Shown here: positions 27,312 to 36,765 of the stretch, one piece after another
Layout: the number at the start of each line of letters is the position of its first letter
Numbering within the stretch: the stretch's first letter is position 1
NCBI RefSeq assembly: GCF_040450955.1
Contig: NZ_CP144373.1
Span: 1,778,486 to 1,842,485 of the forward strand
Direction: 5' to 3'
Source of the DNA: Thermodesulfovibrio sp. 3907-1M
GTDB taxonomy: Bacteria; Nitrospirota; Thermodesulfovibrionia; Thermodesulfovibrionales; Thermodesulfovibrionaceae
DNA: 64,000 nucleotides
Program-made: the position numbers and the translations under genes
The notes under the pieces: model-generated
What the model saw: the letters and a program-made list of their open reading frames with translations, nothing else
What the model was told of the DNA's origin: nothing
The model's database searches: none

Positions 27312-28245
27312 GCCAGTCAGTTTTTATACGGCTTCTTCCTCTTATGTATTTTTCAGCAGAAAGTGCTGCAATAGCTCCCTGAGCACAGGCTATAACGACC
27401 TGTCTTGCATGAGGGCTTGCCACATCTCCTGCTGCAAACACGCCCTGAATATTTGTCTGCATAAAATTATCTACCAAAATAAAACCTTTTTCATCAAACT
27501 TTAGAGCCTCTCCAAGAAAATCTACCACAGGTTGAGAACCCTGCAGATAGACGAAAACTCCTGTAACCTCAAGATTTTTTTCATTACCCACTGAGTCTTT
27601 CAATAGAACTCCTGTAACAAAATCTTTGCCTGTGATTTCCTTTATTGAATGAGATGTGAGTGTCTCAACTTTTGCATTCTGGTAAACGGGATGTTCAGGC
27701 TCTACCTTTAACTTTGATGAAGAAGTTATTAAATAAACCTTTTCAGCAAATTCTGTTAAATAAATTGCCTCTTTTACAGCTTCTTCACTGTCACCAAGCA
27801 CAGCTACAGTTTTTCCTCTGAAAAAAGGAGCATCGCATACAGCACAGTAACTTACTCCTCTTCCAAGAAGTTCACCTTCACCCTTAATTGTCGGCTTTCT
27901 TCCCATGGAGCCTGTGGCAACAATAACGGTTTTTCCTTTATAGCTATCACTCATTGTTACCACTTCCTTTGTTTCTGATGTTAAATCCACTCCCACAACC
28001 TGCTCCTCTTTGTATTTAACTCCAAAAGATAGTGCCTGTGACCTGATTCTTTCAAGAAGCTCCTTGCCCGGCAAGGGTTTTTCAAGCCCGGGATAGTTTT
28101 CAATCAAAGAAGCGTAGGCTAAAGCTCCTGCTGTTTTAGATTTATCAAGAATTATTGTTTTAAGGTTTGCCCTTGCTGCATATATCCCTGCTGTAAGTCC
28201 TGCTGGTCCACCGCCGATTATTATTACATCATAAACTTCACTCAT
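27304..28245 (-). CDS. trxB: Thioredoxin reductase family flavoprotein
   Basis: 313 residues, the normal low-molecular-weight TrxB length. An N-terminal FAD motif GGGPAGLTAGIYAARA, the redox-active pair CAVC (Cys134/Cys137) in the NAD(P)H domain, and a C-terminal FAD motif GVFAAGDVA are present. The second nucleotide motif reads VAVLGDSEEAVKEA, lacking the canonical GGGNSA glycines, so NADPH preference is uncertain; ferredoxin- or other donor-linked relatives exist. It is the first gene of trxB-HEAT-archease-rtcB-mqnA, with AAGGAGG ahead of the ATG. Confidence 0.87.
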   Translation of the reverse strand: MSEVYDVIIIGGGPAGLTAGIYAARANLKTIILDKSKTAGALAYASLIENYPGLEKPLPGKELLERIRSQALSFGVKYKEEQVVGVDLTSETKEVVTMSDSYKGKTVIVATGSMGRKPTIKGEGELLGRGVSYCAVCDAPFFRGKTVAVLGDSEEAVKEAIYLTEFAEKVYLITSSSKLKVEPEHPVYQNAKVETLTSHSIKEITGKDFVTGVLLKDSVGNEKNLEVTGVFVYLQGSQPVVDFLGEALKFDEKGFILVDNFMQTNIQGVFAAGDVASPHARQVVIACAQGAIAALSAEKYIRGRSRIKTDWHG

Positions 28246-28706
28246 TGTGACCTCCTTATAAAAGTAAGACTGTTTAAAAACTCACAAGCCCTTGAAAGTC
28301 AAAAGTTTGTAAACATCTTTAAATTTCAATTACTCCAAATGTCATTCCGCGCACCCTCACCATTTTATATCATTTTAAGCGTTTTTTCATTTGTCATTCA
28401 ACCTTTTTTGTCATTCCGACTTTTTCCCCTGTCATGCCGAGTCTGTCCATCCTTTGTCATTCCGAGCCTGCCAGAGGCAGGCGAGGAATCTCCTTTGTTC
28501 TCACTATTTCAGAGATTCCTCGGGTGGAATGCCACCCTCGGAATGACAGAAAGAGAAGTTCTGGATGACAGGAAGAGAGCCCCTCGGGATGACAGATTAA
28601 GGTAGCAGAGGAGATTGCCACGCCTTCGGCTCGCAATGACAAAAAAGAAGGGAATGACAAAAAATGAGCCCTTGATGTCAGTGATTCCTGTTTGGACTAA
28701 TCCCAT
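28246..28706. repeat. Gene-free spacer with palindromic repeat family members
   Basis: No gene is seen. Next to trxB (about 28267-28315) is a degenerate copy of the stem-loop found at 49474. From 28338 several GTCATTCCG units lead into a palindromic element (28455-28550: GTCATTCCGAG...CGAGGAATCTC, GAGATTCCTCG...CTCGGAATGAC). A different family follows, reading GAGGAGATTGCCACGCC and GGCTCGCAATGAC near 28606-28640. A reverse, diverged copy of the linker GTCCAAACAGGAATCCCTGA lies at about 28668-28699. Short open frames here are repeat translations. Confidence 0.8.
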
Positions 28707-29759
28707 TTAATTTTCATCAAAGAATTTCAAAATTCTGTAATATGTATCCCTCTGTGCTGGTCTGAATCCTGCGCTTTTTATAGCCTCTATTATCTCATCC
28801 ATACTTACACGGTAGCAGACTCCTGCTGCCCTTACAACATTTTCTTCAAGCATTGTTGAGCCAAAGTCATTAGCACCAAATCTGAGTCCTACCTGAGCAA
28901 CTTTTATCCCCTGAGTAACCCAGGAGACCTGAATATTGGGAAAGTTGTCAAGATAAATTCTGCTTAACGCGAGAACTTTAAGATATTTCACAGAGCCTGC
29001 TGCATGAAGCTCTGGAAATTCTCTTTTAAGCTCTGTATTGGAAGGTTGAAAACTCCACGGAATAAAGGCAGTAAATCCACCTGTGTCATCCTGTAGTTGT
29101 CTTAGTGCATCTAAATGTTCAATTATATCCTCCTCTGTGTCAATGCTTCCGAACATCATTGTGGCTGAAGTTTTCATGCCGAGAAGGTGTGCCTCACGCA
29201 TTACCTTGAGCCACTCAGACGACTTAATCTTGTTTGGTGACTGAATCTGTCTTACTCTATCACTTAAAATCTCTGCTCCACCACCGGGAATTGAATCAAG
29301 ACCTGCTTCTTTCAGTCTTTCAAGAACCTCCTTTATTGACAAACACTCCTTTTTACTTAAAAAGGAAATCTCCGGAGGTGAAAATCCATGAACATGAATC
29401 ATGAAGTTGCTCTTTATAAATTTAAGCATATCAATGTAAAAATCTAATCCGAGCTCTGGATGCACTCCACCCTGAAGAAGTATCTGGGTTCCGCCTTTTT
29501 CAATGGTTTCTTGAATTTTCTGCGCGAGCTCTTCTTTTGTAAGAATATATGCTTCAGGATGTCCTGCTGGTCTCCAGAAAGCGCAGAATTTACAGCGGTT
29601 AATACAGATGTTTGTATAATTTATATTTCTGTCAACAACAAAGGTGACAATGCCCTCTGGATGAAGCCCTTTTCTTATGCTGTCAGCAATTCTGCCCAGT
29701 TCATAAATTGAGGCTTCTTTGAGCATCTCAATAGCTTCTTTTTTGTTAACTCTTACCAT
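28707..29759 (-). CDS. mqnC: Cyclic dehypoxanthine futalosine synthase MqnC (radical SAM)
   Basis: About 350 residues. Counting from a possible TTG at 29768, the radical SAM cluster motif is Cys55-x3-Cys59-x2-Cys62 (NICINRCKFCAFWRP), followed by the family stretches LLQGGVHPELGLDFYIDML and PGGGAEILSDRVR. MqnC cyclises dehypoxanthine futalosine in the futalosine menaquinone route. The FWRPAGHPEAY segment distinguishes it from the related MqnE downstream on the map. The ATG at 29759 is preferred, though its ribosome-binding site is weak. Confidence 0.88.
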   Translation of the reverse strand: MVRVNKKEAIEMLKEASIYELGRIADSIRKGLHPEGIVTFVVDRNINYTNICINRCKFCAFWRPAGHPEAYILTKEELAQKIQETIEKGGTQILLQGGVHPELGLDFYIDMLKFIKSNFMIHVHGFSPPEISFLSKKECLSIKEVLERLKEAGLDSIPGGGAEILSDRVRQIQSPNKIKSSEWLKVMREAHLLGMKTSATMMFGSIDTEEDIIEHLDALRQLQDDTGGFTAFIPWSFQPSNTELKREFPELHAAGSVKYLKVLALSRIYLDNFPNIQVSWVTQGIKVAQVGLRFGANDFGSTMLEENVVRAAGVCYRVSMDEIIEAIKSAGFRPAQRDTYYRILKFFDEN

Positions 29760-29816
29760 GATAATCAAACCATCAAAATTTTTATCTCTACTCTTAATAT
29801 TTCATCACATTGAATT

Positions 29817-29977
29817 TTATCTGAGGAGTAAACCTTTTATTAATTTTTCAAATTCTTCAAATCCAATATTATACTTGTTTTCAAAAAGTCTTATTTTCTC
29901 TTGCACTCTGTGTAGTTCATGTAAAAGGTTAAATTGTACAACTCTAAAATTTTTTCCTTACTAATCAAGCTCCTCAT
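29817..29977 (-). pseudogene. Remnant of a small coiled-coil (antitoxin-like) gene
   Basis: Between mqnE and mqnC a frame reads MRSLISKEKILELYNLTFYM, then a neighbouring frame reads HELHRVQEKIRLFENKYNIG and FEEFEKLIKG and ends at 29817. The pieces look like one short helical protein broken by a frameshift. The FExKYxxxFEEFEK pattern is common in small proteins that accompany toxins. No toxin is adjacent. The assignment is weak. Confidence 0.3.
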
Positions 29978-29986
29978 TTTGGTTCC

Positions 29987-31063
29987 TTAATCAAATACTC
30001 TCTTTACATTATAAAAGCTGTCTCTTTCCACAGGGATTTTGCCTGCTTCCCTTATAAGGTGAACAAGTTCTTCAATGGTGTTTCCCTTTTTTGAGCGAGC
30101 ACCGGCTGAATGGGCAATCTTTTCTTCAATTACAGTTCCCTCAAGGCAATCAGCACCATAAAGCAGGGCAAGTTGTGCAAGCTTCTCTCCGAGCATTATC
30201 CAATAGGCCTTTATGTGTGCAATATTGTCAAGCACAAGCCTTGAGACAGCAATTGTCTTTAGATCATCTATTCCACTTGGATAGGGAACTTTAATATCCG
30301 TATTTTCAGGCTGATAACTGAGAGGAATGAAAGCAAGAAATCCTCCTGTTTCATCCTGAAGCTCTCTCAATTTCATCAAATGCTCAACCCTGTCCTCATA
30401 TGTTTCTACATGACCATAAAGCATGGTAGCATTTGTTTTTATCCCGAGCCTGTGAGCAGTTCTTATTACCTCAAGCCATCTTTCACCAGAGATCTTTTCT
30501 GGACATATTCTATTTCTTACCTCAGGATTGAAGATTTCTGCACCGCCTCCCGGCATAATATCAAGTCCTGCTTCCTTCAGTTTCATGAGTGTCTGCTCTA
30601 TGCTCAAACCAGATTTTCTTGCAAAGTAATCAATTTCAACAGCTGTAAATGCCTTAATTCCAATTGAAGGGAACTCTTTTTTTATTGTTGAAATCATCTC
30701 AAGATAGTATTCAAACTGCCATTCAGGATGAAGTCCTGAAACAATATGAACTTCGCTTATGTAGCCAGTAGTCTTCTGAGCTTCCCTAAGTTGAGCAATT
30801 ATGTCATCAATGCTTAGTTCATAGGCGTATTCCTCTCCCTTTGAACGAGAAAAGGCACAGAATCTGCAACGATTAACGCATATATTGGTGGGATTAATGT
30901 GCCTGTTTACGATAAAATAGACCTTATTTGAATTAAATCTTCTTGATACTTCATCTGCAAGTTCACCAAGCTTGTGAATATCATCTGTATTAAAAAGTTC
31001 TAATGCTTCATCTCTATTAATTCGTTCTGCATGTATGATTTTTCTTTTAATTTCATCAAACAT
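29987..31063 (-). CDS. mqnE: Aminodeoxyfutalosine synthase MqnE (radical SAM)
   Basis: 358 residues. The radical SAM motif is Cys62-x3-Cys66-x2-Cys69 (NICVNRCRFCAFSRSKG), with HIVSGLHPEWQFEYYLEM and PGGGAEIFNPEVR typical of the MqnE/MqnC/CofH group. MqnE joins the MqnA product to adenosine from SAM to give 6-amino-6-deoxyfutalosine. The SRSKGEEYAYELS segment separates it from MqnC. Together with mqnA and mqnC it shows a futalosine menaquinone pathway; mqnB and mqnD are not in the window. Confidence 0.88.
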   Translation of the reverse strand: MFDEIKRKIIHAERINRDEALELFNTDDIHKLGELADEVSRRFNSNKVYFIVNRHINPTNICVNRCRFCAFSRSKGEEYAYELSIDDIIAQLREAQKTTGYISEVHIVSGLHPEWQFEYYLEMISTIKKEFPSIGIKAFTAVEIDYFARKSGLSIEQTLMKLKEAGLDIMPGGGAEIFNPEVRNRICPEKISGERWLEVIRTAHRLGIKTNATMLYGHVETYEDRVEHLMKLRELQDETGGFLAFIPLSYQPENTDIKVPYPSGIDDLKTIAVSRLVLDNIAHIKAYWIMLGEKLAQLALLYGADCLEGTVIEEKIAHSAGARSKKGNTIEELVHLIREAGKIPVERDSFYNVKRVFD

Positions 31064-31142
31064 AAACTTATTATAGCACTGCTAATTGATTTATTTTAAG
31101 TTTTCATTTAAAATTTTTATATTTACCTTTGAAAGGCAGGCT

Positions 31143-32558
31143 ATGTTTAAAAAAGTTTTAGTTGCAAACAGAGGAGAGATTGCATTAAGAATAATTCGTG
31201 CCTGTAAAGAGCTTGGAATTCGCACTGTTGCCATATACTGCGAGCCCGATGCAACAGCAAGATATGTTAAAAAAGCTGACGAAGCTTATCTTGTCACTCC
31301 AGGTCCTCTAAGAGGTTACCTCAATATTTACGGAATAGTGGAGCTTGCAAAAAATGTTGGGGCTGATGCAATTCATCCAGGATATGGTTTTCTTGCTGAA
31401 AATCCTCAGTTTGCAGAAGCCTGCACGCAGGCTGGAATAACTTTTATAGGTCCAAATCCTCAGGCAATAAGAAAAATGGGACTTAAAGACGAAGCCCGCA
31501 GAATTGCTCAAAAGCTTGGCATTCCTCTTTTGCCCGGGACACCTCCTCTGCACAGTATAGATGAAGCAGTGAGTGCAGCCAGACAAATCGGTTATCCAGT
31601 CATGGTTAAAGCTGTTGCAGGAGGTGGTGGAAGAGGCTTGAGAATCTGTTATGATGAAGAATCTTTACGGAGACAGATACCAATTGCCATGTCAGAGGCA
31701 AAAAAAGCCTTTGGTGACGAGAGAGTTTTTATTGAAAAGTATCTTGAAAGACCTCATCACATTGAAATACAGATAATGGCTGATAAATACGGAAAAATTA
31801 TTCATCTTGGAGAAAGGGATTGCTCAATTCAGAGAAGACATCAAAAGCTTATAGAGATTGCACCTTCACTCTTACTTACAGAAAAAGTAAGATGCCAGAT
31901 GGGAGAGGCGGCAAAGAGACTTGCCTATGAAGTTGGTTACGATAATGTTGGAACAGTTGAGTTTCTCGTTGATGAAAATCTCAACTACTACTTTCTTGAG
32001 ATGAACACGAGAATCCAGGTGGAGCACACAATTACAGAGGAAATCACAGGAATTGATCTTGTGCAAAATATGATAAAAATTGCCTATGGCGAGCCTCTTG
32101 AAATAAAGCAGTACGAGGTGACACTCAATGGATATGCCATTCAGTGCAGAATTAATGCTGAAGACCCTCTGAACGATTTTCTTCCTTCTACAGGTACTGT
32201 TACAGCTTATTATTCTCCTGGTGGCTTTGGAATCAGAATTGACGGACATGTAACTGAGGGCTATAATGTGCCACCCTATTATGACTCTCTTCTGGCAAAG
32301 CTTGTTGCCAGAGGAAGAACATGGGAAGAGACTGTAAGAAGAATGCATCGCGCTTTGAGTGAATACATTATAAGAGGAGTTAAAACAACAATTCCTCTTT
32401 ACATAAAAATCATGGAAGATGAAGATTTCCGTAAAGGAAACTTTAGCACAAAATACATTGAAGAAAAGCTTCCAAGCCTTCTTTACAGTGAGGAAAAAGA
32501 TCCCTTTGATCTGGCAGTGGTACTGTCTGCTGCCATTGTTGCTCATAGCAGAGTTTAA
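31143..32558 (+). CDS. pycA: Biotin carboxylase subunit (pyruvate carboxylase subunit A)
   Basis: 471 residues from the ATG at 31143, where MFKKVLVANRGEIALRII is the canonical start and GGCAGG lies just upstream; the open frame extends to 31086 without family similarity. The ATP-grasp fold has KAVAGGGGRGLRI, ERDCSIQRRHQK and the EMNTRIQVEHTITE biotin/ATP site. It carboxylates the biotin on its partner using bicarbonate and ATP. The immediate downstream gene encodes the transferase/biotin subunit with a pyruvate-carboxylase-type barrel, so oxaloacetate formation is more likely than acetyl-CoA carboxylation. Confidence 0.9.
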   Translation: MFKKVLVANRGEIALRIIRACKELGIRTVAIYCEPDATARYVKKADEAYLVTPGPLRGYLNIYGIVELAKNVGADAIHPGYGFLAENPQFAEACTQAGITFIGPNPQAIRKMGLKDEARRIAQKLGIPLLPGTPPLHSIDEAVSAARQIGYPVMVKAVAGGGGRGLRICYDEESLRRQIPIAMSEAKKAFGDERVFIEKYLERPHHIEIQIMADKYGKIIHLGERDCSIQRRHQKLIEIAPSLLLTEKVRCQMGEAAKRLAYEVGYDNVGTVEFLVDENLNYYFLEMNTRIQVEHTITEEITGIDLVQNMIKIAYGEPLEIKQYEVTLNGYAIQCRINAEDPLNDFLPSTGTVTAYYSPGGFGIRIDGHVTEGYNVPPYYDSLLAKLVARGRTWEETVRRMHRALSEYIIRGVKTTIPLYIKIMEDEDFRKGNFSTKYIEEKLPSLLYSEEKDPFDLAVVLSAAIVAHSRV

Positions 32559-32579
32559 ATAAAATTAAGAGGTGTAGAG

Positions 32580-34403
32580 ATGTCAAAATCATCACCTATT
32601 AAAATAATGGACACTACATTAAGGGATGCCCATCAAAGTCTTCATGCTACAAGAATGAAGCTTGAGGATATAGTTCCTATTGCCGAGAAGTTGGATCAAG
32701 TCGGGTTTCACTCCCTTGAAGTATGGGGAGGTGCAACTTTTGACAGCTGTTTAAGGTTCTTGAGAGAAGACCCCTGGGAAAGATTGAGAACCATAAAAGC
32801 GCTCGTTAAAAATACAAAGCTTCAGATGCTTCTAAGAGGACAGAACATTGTCGGATATAGACACTATCCTGATGATGTTTTGGAAAAATTCGTTGAGAGA
32901 GCTCGTGCAAATGGTATAGATATTTTCAGAATTTTTGATGCTTTAAACGACTTAAGAAACATGGAAAAAGCTATAGAGGTTACATTGAAGTATGGTGGAA
33001 TTGTTGAGGCTTCTTTTTGTTACACAATAGGACCAATTTATACAATAGATTTCTTTGTCGGACTTGCAAAAAACCTGGAAAGCCTCGGAGCGCATATAAT
33101 CTGCATAAAAGACATGGCAGGACTTCTTGATCCTTACACTGCCTATGAGCTTATAAAAAGACTAAAGGAAGAAATAAATCTACCAATACATCTTCATACC
33201 CATGATACAGCAGGAATGGCAGTGGCAACAACAATTAAGGCAATTGAAGCAGGAGTTGATATAGTTGACACTGCAATATCAACAATGGCAGGAGGAACAT
33301 CTCAACCTCCTGTTGAGACAATATGCCATATACTTAAAGGAACTGAAAGAGACCCAAAATTCAATATGGAGCTTCTTGATGAGATTGCTGACTATTTTTA
33401 TGAAAAACGGAAAAAATACAAACATCTTGAAAGCGAATACATTGGACCTGATCCAAAAGTAATTGTTTATCAGGTTCCTGGAGGGATGTTGAGCAATCTT
33501 GTAAATCAGCTAAGGGAACAGAATGCTTTACATAGAATAAAAGAAGTTCTTGAAGAAATTCCTCGTGTAAGAGAGGACTTTGGATATCCTCCTTTGGTTA
33601 CTCCTTCAAGCCAGATTGTAGGAACACAGGCTACTTTGAATGTGCTTACAGGTGAAAGATATAAAATGGTTACAACAGAGACGAAAAACTACTTTAAAGG
33701 ACTGTATGGTAAGCCCCCTGTGCCGGTAAATGAAGAGATTAGAAAAAAAATACTCGGAGACGAAGAATTTATCACATGCAGACCTGCAGACCTTCTTGAG
33801 CCTGAGTTTGAAAAAGCAAAAGCAGAGTTAAAAGACAAAGCTCGCTCAGAGGAAGATGTGCTCAGTTATTGCCTCTTTCCAAAGATTTTCCTCGAGTTCC
33901 TTGAAGCAAAGGAAAAAGGGATTAAAGAAGAACCTCAGCCAAAGAAAGAAGAGGTAAAACCTGCTCCAAGCCTTGCACCAACAGAGTTTGTCATAAATCT
34001 TTATGGAGAGTCCTATCATGTAAAGGTAGGAGGCAAAGGGCATAAAGTTGATGGTAAAAGACCCTATTTTCTCTATGTAAACAATCAACTTGTTGAAGTC
34101 ATTGTTGAACCTCTTCAGGAGATTGTTCCCAGTGAGGAAGGAAAAGTGGAAATAAAGCCAAAAGAATCAGTAAGGCCAAGACCTTCAGAACCTGGTGACA
34201 TAGCCTCCCCAATGCCTGGTACAGTAGTAAAAATTAAGGTTAAAAAAGGTGATAGAGTCAGTGCTGGAGACACGGTTGTAATAGTTGAGGCAATGAAGAT
34301 GGAAAATGAGATTCACTCACCAGTTGATGGAACAGTTGAAGAGATTTATATTAAAGAAGGTGACATGGTCAACCCTGATGAAGTAATGATAAGGATAAGA
34401 TAA
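32580..34403 (+). CDS. pycB: Pyruvate carboxylase subunit B / oxaloacetate decarboxylase alpha (biotinylated)
   Basis: 607 residues. The N-terminal carboxyltransferase barrel has MDTTLRDAHQSLHATRM, MLLRGQNIVGYRHYPDD and IHLHTHDTAGMA. A Pro/Lys/Glu-rich linker follows at about 440-460, and the C-terminal biotinyl domain has VEAMKMENE with biotinyl Lys573. No membrane subunits of an oxaloacetate decarboxylase pump are adjacent, so with pycA this is best read as anaplerotic two-subunit pyruvate carboxylase. It sits 21 nt after pycA. Confidence 0.9.
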   Translation: MSKSSPIKIMDTTLRDAHQSLHATRMKLEDIVPIAEKLDQVGFHSLEVWGGATFDSCLRFLREDPWERLRTIKALVKNTKLQMLLRGQNIVGYRHYPDDVLEKFVERARANGIDIFRIFDALNDLRNMEKAIEVTLKYGGIVEASFCYTIGPIYTIDFFVGLAKNLESLGAHIICIKDMAGLLDPYTAYELIKRLKEEINLPIHLHTHDTAGMAVATTIKAIEAGVDIVDTAISTMAGGTSQPPVETICHILKGTERDPKFNMELLDEIADYFYEKRKKYKHLESEYIGPDPKVIVYQVPGGMLSNLVNQLREQNALHRIKEVLEEIPRVREDFGYPPLVTPSSQIVGTQATLNVLTGERYKMVTTETKNYFKGLYGKPPVPVNEEIRKKILGDEEFITCRPADLLEPEFEKAKAELKDKARSEEDVLSYCLFPKIFLEFLEAKEKGIKEEPQPKKEEVKPAPSLAPTEFVINLYGESYHVKVGGKGHKVDGKRPYFLYVNNQLVEVIVEPLQEIVPSEEGKVEIKPKESVRPRPSEPGDIASPMPGTVVKIKVKKGDRVSAGDTVVIVEAMKMENEIHSPVDGTVEEIYIKEGDMVNPDEVMIRIR

Positions 34404-35059
34404 TGGACTTTACAGGAATCCTGAGACAGATTATAATTTCAACACCTGCAATACTTATTGCAATCGTTTTTCACGAGCTTGCTCATGGATGGGTAGCTTA
34501 CAGGCTTGGTGACAACACGGCAAAGCTTTCAGGAAGGCTGACTCTCAACCCAGTATCCCATATTGACCCTTTTGGAACGATAATTATGCCATTCGTTCTT
34601 CTAATTCTTACAAATGGGCAGTGGGTATTCGGATATGCAAAACCAGTTCCAGTAAATCCTTACAACTTCAGAAATCCCCGATCTGGTATGGCACTTACAG
34701 CAGCAGGTGGTCCTGCGGCAAATCTTATGGTTGCAATAATCTGCACTATTTTGATTAAGTGGATTGTTTTACCTTTAATGGGCGTAATTCCTGATTATAT
34801 TTTTGAACCATTGATTTTAATTCTCAGAGCCACAATAATGATAAACATAGTTCTTGCAGCATTTAATCTCATTCCCATACCACCTCTTGATGGAGGAAGA
34901 ATTCTAATGGGGGTACTACCTTTACAGTATGCTCAGATGATGGAGAGAATTGAGCCTTTCGGTTCTCTAATCGTCATTTTTATGATTATCACAGGTTTAA
35001 CAACTGTTTTTGTATGGCCCATAGTCAAACTTTTTTTTAATATACTCTCACTTTTTTAG
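34403..35059 (+). CDS. Site-2 protease-like (M50) membrane metalloprotease
   Basis: 218 residues with about 5-6 transmembrane helices. HELAH (zinc ligands His24 and His28, catalytic Glu25) lies in the first membrane segment, and NLIPIPPLDGGRILMG supplies the third ligand Asp. There is no PDZ domain, so it belongs to the short M50 group (YwhC/Rip3-like) whose substrates are generally unknown. It overlaps pycB by one base and is followed by trpS, an arrangement seen in several bacteria. Confidence 0.88.
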   Translation: MDFTGILRQIIISTPAILIAIVFHELAHGWVAYRLGDNTAKLSGRLTLNPVSHIDPFGTIIMPFVLLILTNGQWVFGYAKPVPVNPYNFRNPRSGMALTAAGGPAANLMVAIICTILIKWIVLPLMGVIPDYIFEPLILILRATIMINIVLAAFNLIPIPPLDGGRILMGVLPLQYAQMMERIEPFGSLIVIFMIITGLTTVFVWPIVKLFFNILSLF

Positions 35060-35068
35060 GAGGCATAA

Positions 35069-36055
35069 ATGGACAGAGTATTAAGTGGAATGCAGCCAAG
35101 CGGACCACTTCATCTTGGAAATCTTATTGGAGCTCTTTCAAACTGGGTGAGGCTTCAGGACAAATATGAATGCTATTTTTTTGTTGCGGACTGGCATGCA
35201 TTGACAACAGGATATGGAAATCCTTCCCAGATAAAGGAATGGACAGTTGACCTTCTTATGAACTTTATTGCAGCAGGGCTTGACCCAGAAAAATCAACCA
35301 TATTCATTCAGTCACAAGTACCTCAGCATGCAGAACTTCATATATTTTTAAGCATGATTACACCACTTGGTTGGCTTGAAAGAGTCCCCACTTACAAAGA
35401 AAAAAAAGAGCAGATTAAAGATAAAGACCTTGATACCTATGGATTTCTCGGGTATCCGGTGCTTCAGACAGCAGACATCATAATTTATCGGGCAAAGTAT
35501 GTGCCTGTTGGAGTTGATCAGGTGCCTCATCTTGAAATTTCCCGTGAAATTGCAAGAAGATTTAACTATCTATATGGAAAAGAGTTTTTCCCTGAACCAC
35601 AAGCTTTGCTTACAGAGTTTCCAAAGGTGCCGGGGACCGATGGAAGAAAGATGTCAAAGAGCTATGGAAATGCCATATATCTCAGCGATGATGAAAAAAC
35701 CGTTACAGAAAAAATAAGAACAATGGTAACTGATCCAGCACGAAAAAGAAGAACAGACAAAGGAGACCCCAAGAAATGCCCTGTATTTGATCTGCATAAA
35801 ATATTTTCCACAGAGGAAGAAAAAAGAGAAGTCATTGAAGGCTGCAGCCAAGCAAGCATTGGCTGTATTGACTGTAAAAAGGTTCTTATAAAACATGTAA
35901 TTGATACTTTAAAACCCATATGGGACAAAAGACAGCATTTAATTGATAACCCTTCAGTGCTCATTGAAATTGCCCGTGAAGGCTCTAAAAAGGCAAAAAA
36001 GGTAGCTAGTGAGACTCTTAAAGAAATGAAGGAGGTCATTGGATGGATTTCTTAA
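35069..36055 (+). CDS. trpS: Tryptophanyl-tRNA synthetase
   Basis: 328 residues, the standard short bacterial TrpRS. The HIGH-type motif is PSGPLHLGN (residues 10-18) and the KMSKS loop is KMSKS (194-198). GYPVLQTADIIIYRAKYVPVG binds Trp/ATP. It charges tRNA-Trp. AGGAGG precedes the ATG. Its stop overlaps the next gene's start by 13 nt. Confidence 0.95.
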   Translation: MDRVLSGMQPSGPLHLGNLIGALSNWVRLQDKYECYFFVADWHALTTGYGNPSQIKEWTVDLLMNFIAAGLDPEKSTIFIQSQVPQHAELHIFLSMITPLGWLERVPTYKEKKEQIKDKDLDTYGFLGYPVLQTADIIIYRAKYVPVGVDQVPHLEISREIARRFNYLYGKEFFPEPQALLTEFPKVPGTDGRKMSKSYGNAIYLSDDEKTVTEKIRTMVTDPARKRRTDKGDPKKCPVFDLHKIFSTEEEKREVIEGCSQASIGCIDCKKVLIKHVIDTLKPIWDKRQHLIDNPSVLIEIAREGSKKAKKVASETLKEMKEVIGWIS

Positions 36056-36762
36056 GATACAGTCGTCAGATGCTAATAGATGGATGGGGTGAGGAAGGTC
36101 AAAAAAAGCTAAAAAATTCCACTGTATTCATTGCTGGTGCGGGTGGTCTTGGAAGCCCGGTTTCAATTTATCTTACTGTTTCTGGAGTTGGAAAAATAAT
36201 CATATGTGACTTTGACAGCGTAGAAATTACAAATTTAAACAGGCAGATACTGCACAGCCATACAAGAATTGGAATTAACAAAGCCCTTTCAGCAAAGATT
36301 ACCTTGAGTGCAATAAATCCTGATGTAGAGGTAATTCCTGTTACTGAGAAGATTACAGCTGAAAATGCCTCTGCAGTTGTTGGAGATTCACATATAATCA
36401 TGGACTGCATGGACAATCTTGAGACAAGATATATTCTTAATGAAGCGGCAATAAAAAAAGGGATTCCCCTTGTTTTTGGTGCAATTTATGGAGTACAGGG
36501 AATGCTCAGCTTTATTCAGCCTCCGGAGACACCCTGTCTTAAATGCCTCTTTCCTGAAGCACCTCCAAGAGAGACATTTCCTGTGGTAGGTGCAACTCCT
36601 GGAGTAATAGGAGCACTTCAGGCACTGGAAGCAATAAAATACATAGTGGGAATTGGTAAACTTCTTAAAAACAAGCTTCTTGTATGGGATGGAATGAGCG
36701 GAGAGTTTAAAACCTTCAAAGCCAGGAAAGACTCAGCTTGTCCTGTATGTGGTAAAAGATAA
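36043..36762 (+). CDS. ThiF/MoeB/HesA-family E1-like adenylyltransferase
   Basis: 239 residues. The nucleotide-binding Rossmann motif GAGGLGSPVSIYL lies near 31-43, with the family NRQILH segment and DCMDNLETRYILNEA; a structural zinc site is formed by CLKC and CPVC near the C-terminus. These enzymes adenylate the Gly-Gly tail of sulfur carriers such as MoaD or ThiS. No MoaD/ThiS gene is adjacent, so the pathway is not settled. It overlaps trpS by 13 nt and is followed 4 nt later by an unknown protein. Confidence 0.85.
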   Translation: MDFLRYSRQMLIDGWGEEGQKKLKNSTVFIAGAGGLGSPVSIYLTVSGVGKIIICDFDSVEITNLNRQILHSHTRIGINKALSAKITLSAINPDVEVIPVTEKITAENASAVVGDSHIIMDCMDNLETRYILNEAAIKKGIPLVFGAIYGVQGMLSFIQPPETPCLKCLFPEAPPRETFPVVGATPGVIGALQALEAIKYIVGIGKLLKNKLLVWDGMSGEFKTFKARKDSACPVCGKR

Positions 36763-36765
36763 CCT

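Noticed and set aside
31086-31142. 19-residue extension of biotin carboxylase
   Set aside because: No family similarity; MFKKVLVANRGEIA is the canonical beginning.
31872-32546. 224-residue minus-strand open frame opposite biotin carboxylase
   Set aside because: It is a shadow of a conserved coding frame, rich in Cys, Ser and Phe, with no recognisable motif.
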